From the NCBI GenBank assembly GCA_950097015.1, contig CATNEN010000029.1, forward strand, positions 2,362,001 to 2,426,000: a stretch of DNA of 64,000 nucleotides. Reading direction: 5' to 3'. The translations under genes and the position numbers were made by a program. This document shows, piece by piece, positions 56,969-64,000 of the stretch. The DNA is from Macrostomum hystrix (taxonomy: Eukaryota; Platyhelminthes; Macrostomidae). Under the pieces are notes generated by a model. The model was not told the DNA's origin. It saw nothing but the letters and a program-made list of their open reading frames with translations, and did no database searches. The first letter of the stretch is position 1. Each line of letters opens with the position of its first letter.

Positions 56969-57158
56969 ATGGCCAGCACAGCGGCGGCGACGGAGGGGCG
57001 TCCGCAGCACCGCCTGGGTCCTCTGGATGGCAGCCTGTACGCCATTGTTCGTCGTAGTGACGACGGCTGCTGGATCGAGGAGGACGGCCCGCCGGCCAGC
57101 TGTTCACCAGGGGCCACCGGTGGTCTCAGCGCCTACGACCCCGACTCTGGCTGCGCGT
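56969..57158 (+). CDS. Possible first exon of a tensin-like gene
   Basis: ATG in good context (AACAATGG) opens a GC-rich frame with GPLDGSLYAIVRR and ends at a consensus donor (GCGT|GTGAGT). The GPLDGSLYA motif matches, from memory, the segment following the PTEN-C2 region in animal tensins. If so, this would be a short form starting after the phosphatase-like domain. Phase to the next supported exon is not resolved: this exon ends with one extra base, and the exon at 59583 opens in phase 0. Confidence 0.4.
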
Positions 57159-57159
57159 G

Positions 57160-59580
57160 TGAGTTGGCTGATAGAACCATAAAACATGTACGAGCTAAAA
57201 TCATAAGTCTCAGAGAACACTTCTTCATTTAGAGTATGGAAAACGCTTTATAACTTGCCTAATGTGCTTACTTGTGCTTAAAACAATGGGGATTTTATTA
57301 TCGATTAATAATATAGTTTTCATCTCTGTGTTCAAAGTTCCAACTTTTGCTAGCAAAGTCAGTCGCAGCAAGAGTCAGCTTCGCAGCCATATGCTTCTCA
57401 TTATCTTTGTCGAATTATCGGCTTCTGAACAAGCGGCTTCCGCATAGCTTGGTCCACTGGACGCACGCGGATCAGTTCAGTAAATGCTACCCAGCTTAGT
57501 CTGATTCCATAGCCGTCAACCAACCCCCAGTCCGGATTTTCCTCTCCTGCAGTTCCGGGAAATTCTGGCCGGAATTGGTACCGATGCAATTCCACCCAGC
57601 CTCATGCAGCCCATCCGTAACTCTGCGGCCGCTGCAAGAACAAGCCGTACTGTCCAGGCCAGCGTCCACAGAATTTCTTCCCCGTTGCGCTCCCTCCGTT
57701 CTTCCCAACGCCAGCAGCAGGGCTATCGACTCCAGAAGACTCGTTGATAAGATGCTGATGAGGAAGAACTTAGAGCTTGTGGATGCCTATGAGGGGAGCA
57801 TTGCTGGGGTTTAGCGAATACAATAATTCGGCTTGCATTCCATGCCATGCATTTTCCAGTCGGTTTGGAAAAGAGGATGCGAGGCATGGCAGAGGCCGCA
57901 GAAGCAACTGGCACTGCTGATGCCTCCCGTTTCGACAGGGAAAAGGCAGGGGGACGTGAGGCATACTAAATACTTTCTAGCAGCTAGCATCTACCATATA
58001 AGGATCCTACGACCCATGCGTTTTACCTGGGCGAGGGCGTTTTTCAGAAATGGGTTAGTGGAGGACGATCGCTTTAGATATAGGGAAGTGCAGGGCTAAA
58101 GCATGCGCCATCGCATTGTGACGGAACGAAGATGTTGCGAAAAAGGATGATTTTTAAGTGGAAAGAGCGAAACATCGATAGTGGCCCCTTACCCATCAGC
58201 GTTCAACAAAAAATGCATCCGATTGCTCTCCGTAGAATGTACGGAGAATGTCATTGTAGAATAAATGAGTAGCATATAACAAACCAAAACGAGTACATTG
58301 TCTGGCTGGAATGTCAGCCAGCTAGAAGCGGCACAGTAATACGCCAGCGCACATAATGCTCAAATCCACCCCAGTGTCTATTCCCCTTGCACCCCAGATC
58401 AAGGCTAAAGCGAGATCGGTCTAGAGAAAAATTCTCGGGACGTCGGCGCGGCTCGTCTGCTCCTAAGCTGCATGATCCGAGAATAACTCTGTCCTCCTCA
58501 ACCCCACACTCACGTTCCTTCGTCCTTACGTTCCCAGTTTGGCTTTTTGGCGCTTACAGTGTGTAGGACCAGCTAAACAAAACAATTTCAACTGCCATCA
58601 TCGGTGAGCGAAGTCAAGAATTAGTTCTAGTTAGAAAACATACGCTTTGGAAAAGGCTGAGAGAGAGAGAGAAAGAGAAAGCAGGATAGATAGACTAGTA
58701 GGCAACTTCAGGCCAGCAACTGCGTTATCGCAGCCTCCCTCTTCGTGCAGCCAGGGCCAGGCGCGTGCAACCACCGCACATCGGCATCGGGTCTGGCGAA
58801 GAGAAAGATTTTGGTAGCACCAGGCGCTGGACACAAAACCTTTTGGGCTACAAATTATCGATCACCTTCTACCTACACAGCCCCGGCTTTGCATCCGAAC
58901 CCTGTGATACGCTTGCGTTAAACAGTCCTTACTTTGGCGCTTTGCTTCGGTCAGTTCAGCAAGTTTTGCTTATTCGCTGGCGCACTGGTGGATCCCTGAC
59001 TTTGCTCGCCCCTCTCCATCAGACCACCCCAGCCTCCCTGCTACCTTCCGGTTGACATCCCGCGTGGCAGCGGGAAGTTCTTCCTTCCCGTCCTCTCTGG
59101 CTTCGGTCCTCTCAGTCGGCATTTCGCGGCCCTCACCTCTTCCAGCCGGGATCGTCCCAATCCCGACCTCTCACTCCTGCCAAGATCCCCGCCTCTGTGT
59201 ATTTTTCCTCCCAATTCACTGTTTTGACCCGGTATCGCTAGAGAAACGCAAACCAAGACAGACAGGCACCAGAGACCTGCTGAGCCACTCGTACTTAACT
59301 CTTGGTGTCACACTTCGCCAGACGTCTATAGACTGGCAGTTTCTCTAACATTAGCCAAAGAAGGGGAATCTTTCGACAAAGTCCGACCATGAACTACGAA
59401 GGCAGTTCGCGCGACTTTCAGCAGAGTAATCGCTTCTGCACCGTCTTTAGGAGTGAGTTGTCCTTCGTTTATTTCTCTTCGTGCTTCTGACCTTCAGCAC
59501 TCTCCGTCTTTCTGAAATTCGTTGATTTGCGCATTTAAGGGGCCACGGAGAAACGGGAAGAATACAACAATCGCTTTTTT
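57160..59580 (+). other. Large intron or intergenic gap of the Gln-rich gene, with candidate small exons
   Basis: Positions 57553 to about 57740 follow a strong acceptor (TTTTCCTCTCCTGCAG) and are open in two frames, so a missed exon is likely. Positions 59389-59452 (MNYEGSSRDFQQSNRFCTVF) have a start codon and a consensus donor and may be an alternative first exon. Neither joins its neighbours in an obvious phase. Confidence 0.3.
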
Positions 59581-59582
59581 AG

Positions 59583-60375
59583 TTTTATCCACACGAGTCC
59601 TACACAATCTTTGCTGATGATGTGGAGCCGAGAAGTAGTATGGACAAAGGTGAAGAGTCTCTTAAAGACTCGTGGGACGAATTTGATAGTGGCTGTCTAA
59701 CAGACCTAATCCTAACAGTTAAATGCCGATTTATTTTGAACGTAATCGACAAGCCAAATGAAAATTCCGCAGCAAACATTGGCTCAGGCAATGCGCACCG
59801 CAGCAGCGGCGGCGGCGGAATCGTCCTGCCGCTACAGCCGCACACGCTGCAGCCAAATTTTGAGTACACGTCGTCGTCATCATCGCGATATGGGGCCAGC
59901 CGGAGTCGTCCAGTCCAGGATATTGACAGCCTACTGGACGAGCTGCTAGGCATCGGTGGCAGCGGTGGTGGCGGGGGCAGCAACGCTGCAAGCGCTAACG
60001 TAACTGCCAGACCAGCTAGTGACAGACTCCGACACCGATCCACCGAGCCATCGGAGCAGGCGAGCCGCAACTTTGCCTACCAGCTGCCAGTGCACCATCA
60101 GCCAGCTCAGCCTCATCACCAGCAAACTCTGCACCTAAATCAGCAGCATCACCAACAGCAACTATTCTCTACCTCATCTTCTACAGCTGGTGGTGGCTAC
60201 CGCTACCAAAGTGGCGGCGGCGGTGGAGGCGGTGGCGATGGTTTCCAAACGGAGCGGGAGCGCCAGCTGGCGCTGGAGCTTCGACGAACGCAGAAGAAGC
60301 TGCGGAAGCTGAGGAAGGCGGCTAGCGATTGCGGCTACGATCTGGATGAAGAGCGTCGGTTTGATTTTACCGACA

Positions 60376-60418
<43 letters not shown>

Positions 60419-62387
60419 GCAGAAGCATCAGCAGCAGCAGCAGCAGCACAGCTACTTTACCAGGTCCTATCAGCAGCAGCAGCCTCCGGCTCCGCCACAG
60501 CCGCACAAATACGGAGGCATTTCTGCACCTTTTGAGGACGCCTTTCAGAGCCTCGGAGGTGAGCTAGCTTTGCCTGCCTTGTGTGTCTCTAGCCAATTAG
60601 TTTTAACTAATTTAACTCGGCTCATGTGCCCAATGACGGACTAAATGAGTCTTAGAGAATATAGCCGGCAGCAGCGGAAGTTGCCCAATCCCCCAGTTGC
60701 AATGCCTACATGTAGCCAACTCTTGGCTAGTAGAGATTTGTTTAACTATAGCAGCAAAGCCGGCACTCGATTCATTATCATTAGTCTACGGTAGAGCTCG
60801 AAATTTTGACTTTGCTATAAAAAAATTGAGACCGAATTGATGAGCCGCAGCGCCTCCAATCGCTTCCATCCTCGCTCCCGTTCGTCTGTCGCCTTGACAG
60901 GCCGCTTTAGGCATCAGAGTGAGAACAGAGAGCTGGGGGGACAGCAGCACTTTAGCCTGCAGCAGCAGCAGCAGCAGCCGCAGCCGATCTGGGAGAGGCA
61001 GCACCACACCTTCACCAGGCAGTCTAGTGAGCAGTACCGCGACGGTGGCGGACTTTTTGGCGGTGAGTTATTTGAGTAATGATTACTCCATTACTCAATG
61101 CCCCATTCACTTGAGCGCTGATTCTGTAAAACTATTTTTCGCTCAGTTTTTCAATAGACCACTTCCCAATTAACCCAGTTTCTCATTAGCCCGAGTTCCT
61201 AATTATCCCGAATTCCTTATTATCCCGAGTTCCTCATTGGCATCATTCCCCCTTAACCCAGTTTCTCATTAGCTCGAGTTCCTTATTATCGAGAGTTCCT
61301 CATTGGCCCAGTTTCTCATAGCCAAATCCGTCATTGTACACCTATACTCGTAGGAGGGAGAATCGTCTAAAGTTTGGGGCGAATAGAACTGCTAGTAATT
61401 GGTGTCCCGTGTCCCCTTTTCGTCATCCACTTACTTGGCAGCGGTTGAATCCATTCTGTAATGGCATTTAAACTCCCTAGCTGAATCATGCTTGCTGGCT
61501 AAATTTGCACTTTACAGTCCCAATCTGAATCATTGTTTAGCAATCACTTAGAAAATATGGCACCAAAGCGAAGCCCCATCGCATCGGTTAATAGTTTCTT
61601 CGCAATGACATAAACAAATTATTTTTAGCTTCTGTTCAGTCACGGTTGCATAAACTGGACCGCATCATTGTGTTCCAACTTGGCCAACCCAACATTGGAA
61701 TTTCACAATCACAAAAAATCTAGACGACACAAGATAGACAAGTATCCCCATATATGGGGAGAATTTTTTCGAGCAAGTAGCAAAGCAGACAATAATCAAG
61801 TTGCCACCTCTCCAGAACGTCGACATATTTAAATATCATGACTGGAGGCCCATTTATTTCCACAAGCTCCCATGCATTCAGCAGACTACAGTTTAGGCAC
61901 AGTTCAGGCGCAAAAAATATCGCCGGAGGAAACTCCCTTGGTGCCAAAATTTGCGGAAAATTGGCTAGGTGTTCCTACAAATAAGATATCTCAAAGTATT
62001 TATACACATGCGATCATTTATAATTTCGGCTCTTGGCTTCAAACTGTACCTCATCAAACTGCTTTAGGCCGATCGCACTTGGCCACTGCCACTCTGCCGA
62101 CGAGCCACCAGTCGCATTCAGGCAGGCAGCAGCACTGGGAGAGCCACCGGCGTCAATTTGAATCGACCGGCCAGACCGGCGGAGAGGACACATTCGACAG
62201 CAAGCTGCAGGAGCTGGAGCGGTCGCTGGAGCGGGTCCGGCAGAAAATCAAGATGACCGGCGCCAGCACCCACCGGGCCAGCTCTGTGAGCCACTTTCGC
62301 ACTAGCGAGACGCCCATTGCGCAGCGAACCGCAACGACCGGGGAGTCGACGGCGCACACGCGGCATCATCATCATCAGGAGAGACGG
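59583..62387 (+). CDS. Gln-rich coiled-coil scaffold protein, three consecutive exons (possibly tensin-like)
   Basis: Exons 59583-60558, 60901-61062 and 62068-62387 join in consistent phase (1, 1, then 0). The first opens behind TTTTTTTAG and carries SWDEFDSG, an LD-like motif DIDSLLDELLG, His/Gln-rich and Gly-rich stretches, a basic helix ELRRTQKKLRKLRKAASD and a poly-Gln run coded mainly by CAG (60378 to 60440), ending at GGAG|GTGAGC. The second is Gln-rich and ends at GGCG|GTGAGT. The third has a coiled coil (SKLQELERSLERVRQKIK) and ends at CGG|GTGAGA. Further exons must lie beyond the window. LD motifs and GPLDGSLYA upstream make a focal-adhesion protein such as tensin my best guess, but no SH2, PTB or PTEN domain is in view. 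Confidence 0.5.
61080..62060 (+). other. Intron of the Gln-rich gene
   Basis: Contains a degenerate repeat of TTCCTCATTGGCCCAGTTTC and TTATCCCGAG motifs at about 61140 to 61330. No other gene. Confidence 0.5.
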
Positions 62388-62454
62388 GTGAGAAGCTTGA
62401 GAACTGGCACTCCTTGCTGATGGTTGAGTTCTCAGAGCCAATCAAATCTAGATC

Positions 62455-62484
62455 TGCCTGCCTGTCTGTCTGCTTGTCTGATTT

Positions 62485-62518
<34 letters not shown>

Positions 62519-62800
62519 AATCTGCCTGTCTGTCTGCCTGTCAATCTGCCTGTCTGTCTACCTGTCTGTCAATCTGCCTGTCTGTCTGCCTGTCAATCTG
62601 CCTGTCTGTCTGCCTGTCTCTCTACCTGTCAATCTGCCTGTCTTTCTGCCTGTCTGTCTACCTGTCTGTCTACCTATCTGTCTACCTGTCTGTCTACCTG
62701 TCTGTCTGTCTACCTGTCTGTCTGCCTGTCTGTCTGCCTGCCTGTCTACCTGTCTGTCAATCTGCCTGTCTGTCTGCCTGTCTGTCTATCTGTCTGGCCA
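62455..62800. repeat. CTGT-based simple repeat in an intron of the Gln-rich gene
   Basis: A (TCTG)n start at about 62485 is followed by compound units such as CTGCCTGTCTGTCAAT and CTACCTGTCTGT. It lies just after the donor at 62388 and stays open in plus frames without being coding. Confidence 0.9.
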
Positions 62801-62804
62801 CATG

Positions 62805-63830
62805 TGAAGCATTGTCCGCCTCCGACTCGGTCAGGTTCAAATTCCTGTGCAGTCGTCTGGTCCGGTCCCTGATCCGCTTCAAGTAGTAAGTTGAAGCCGT
62901 GTTTTCCTCGACTGTCAGCTCCCACTGCAAGCCTTTATTTATACTCATTCTCCTATTTATTTTGTTTTTTTTCATTACTTTATTAGAGCATTCATTGCTG
63001 TGTAGTGCTTCTATTTGAAATTTCATTTCTTTGGCGGTCAGGGGTTTCGTTAAATAATTAATTATTAATTTTTATTAATAATATTAGTCAAGATATAACA
63101 AACAAAAACAGTTAATACAAAAGAAACAGAAAACAGAAAAAATATTTAAAAAGACTTTTTGAGCAATAAAGTCATATAGTTACCGTTGTTGCGTTTAATC
63201 TAAAAATTAAACAATAAAAGTTTTATTCGTCAATAACGGGACAAGTTTTTTAGCAATCTAACCTAGTGCGCACTACTGCTTAGAGAGAATTCCGTTTAAT
63301 TTTGAAATTGTGACAATATTATAAATCTGCTGTGTCTGCTGCAGAATTAAACTTGCGATCCGTTGATTCCCAAATTTGAAATGAAAAATGTGGCCACCCA
63401 ACGTGCGCAACAGAAGTTTAGGCCGGAGAAGAGATCGCACAAGGACACAGAACTAGTCGCTACAAGTCGTGGCAACTGCGCTGAAAAAATAAGTTTTGAA
63501 TGGTTATTCCATAGACATGTAGCCAAGCAGACGAAAGCATTTAGTTTTCGGCCTTCCTAATTCACTTTTGTCTCTTCTCTGGAGCAGCAGGCCTGGGTGG
63601 CCAATATTTTCGTTTTAATGTTGGATGATTTAGTTTGCAACTTGAGTCACACGCATGCACCGCCGCTGCACAATGCTCTGTCTGGTATTGTCAGCTATGC
63701 TAGCAACAAAAAATGCAGTCCGGTTACGGTGACACGGTTACATAATGAAATTTTGTGAGCAGCAAATTATGCCTAAATTGGTGGTTTTTGCCACCAGACA
63801 ACACGACGAGGAGCTTTGAATGTGTCGACG
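62805..63830. other. Unassigned sequence; one possible exon
   Basis: Positions 62810 to 62885 look coding on either strand: plus ends at a consensus donor (AAGTA|GTAAGT), minus reads LKRIRDRTRRLHRNLNLTES. Neither phase links to the exon ending at 62387. The remainder is AT-rich with no gene seen. Confidence 0.25.
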
Positions 63831-63834
63831 ATGC

Positions 63835-64000
63835 CGATGTTTTTATGATTCTGGAAGTTGTTTCATCGGATAGAGCGGAAAATTTTAGCCCGTGTTCTGC
63901 ATTTTCATGGGGTTGAATATCTTAGGCGATGCAGAAAAAATATGGGTATTCGAAATACCCCGTGGTATTTGTAGTGTTAAAACATTGTGTTTACCAGTCT
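63835..64000 (+). mobile_element. Dispersed element fragment at the right edge
   Basis: Matches the reverse complement of about 48540 to 48690, beginning ATTCTGGAAGTTGTTTCAT. The frame is broken by a stop after FSWG and a shift. It runs off the window. Confidence 0.45.

Noticed and set aside
62424..62872. Cys/Leu/Ser-rich frames of 127 and 152 codons
   Set aside because: Translations of a CTGT-based simple repeat lying just after an exon donor.

Overview
The window is nuclear DNA from an animal. It has spliced genes with GT-AG introns, AATAAA signals, tRNA-derived SINEs, a piggyBac transposase, a Crypton-like recombinase relic and very many minisatellites. The clear protein matches (DmX/Rabconnectin-3 alpha, an SRRM2/CWC21 N-terminal protein, a four-EF-hand protein, Kazal domains) are animal-like. 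The GC-rich codon usage against an AT-rich, repeat-laden background would suit a lophotrochozoan such as a flatworm, but the sequence alone does not settle the species.

Layout. 1-0.37 kb: 3' part of an unrecognised minus-strand gene. 1.7-2.6 kb: an inverted pair of SINEs. 4.15-5.67 kb: a two-exon cwf21-domain splicing factor. 6-8.75 kb: two 34-35 bp minisatellites. 8.98-29.04 kb: a complete 12-exon DmX-like (DMXL, Rabconnectin-3 alpha) gene. All its exon phases agree and the coding length is 9,432 nt (3,143 aa). Nine of its eleven introns hold a private minisatellite, each with a different unit. 30.3-32.8 kb: a piggyBac element with symmetric ends. 32.8-34.0 kb: a 42-bp minisatellite. 34.26-36.88 kb: a five-exon minus-strand EF-hand (calmodulin/troponin C-like) gene, again with a different minisatellite in several introns. 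37.3-40.9 kb: more arrays.

40.9-48.0 kb: the most unusual part. A 2.31-kb unit is repeated head to tail, three full copies and a truncated fourth. Each full unit carries a TATA box, a tiny 45-47 codon gene with conserved ends and a changing repeat core, an AATAAA signal, and about 1.3 kb of a 23-bp minisatellite. 49.64-50.24 kb: a secreted double-Kazal protein with an Asn/Phe/Arg-rich middle. 51.0-53.0 kb: a decayed Crypton-like tyrosine recombinase with an inverted fragment of a second copy. 56.9-62.4 kb: exons of a Gln-rich, coiled-coil scaffold gene, possibly tensin-like. The last 170 bases are homologous to a fragment at 48.5 kb.

The genes do not form an operon or shared pathway. The unifying feature is structural: nearly every intron or intergenic gap has its own tandem repeat, several of which copy splice-site-like sequence.
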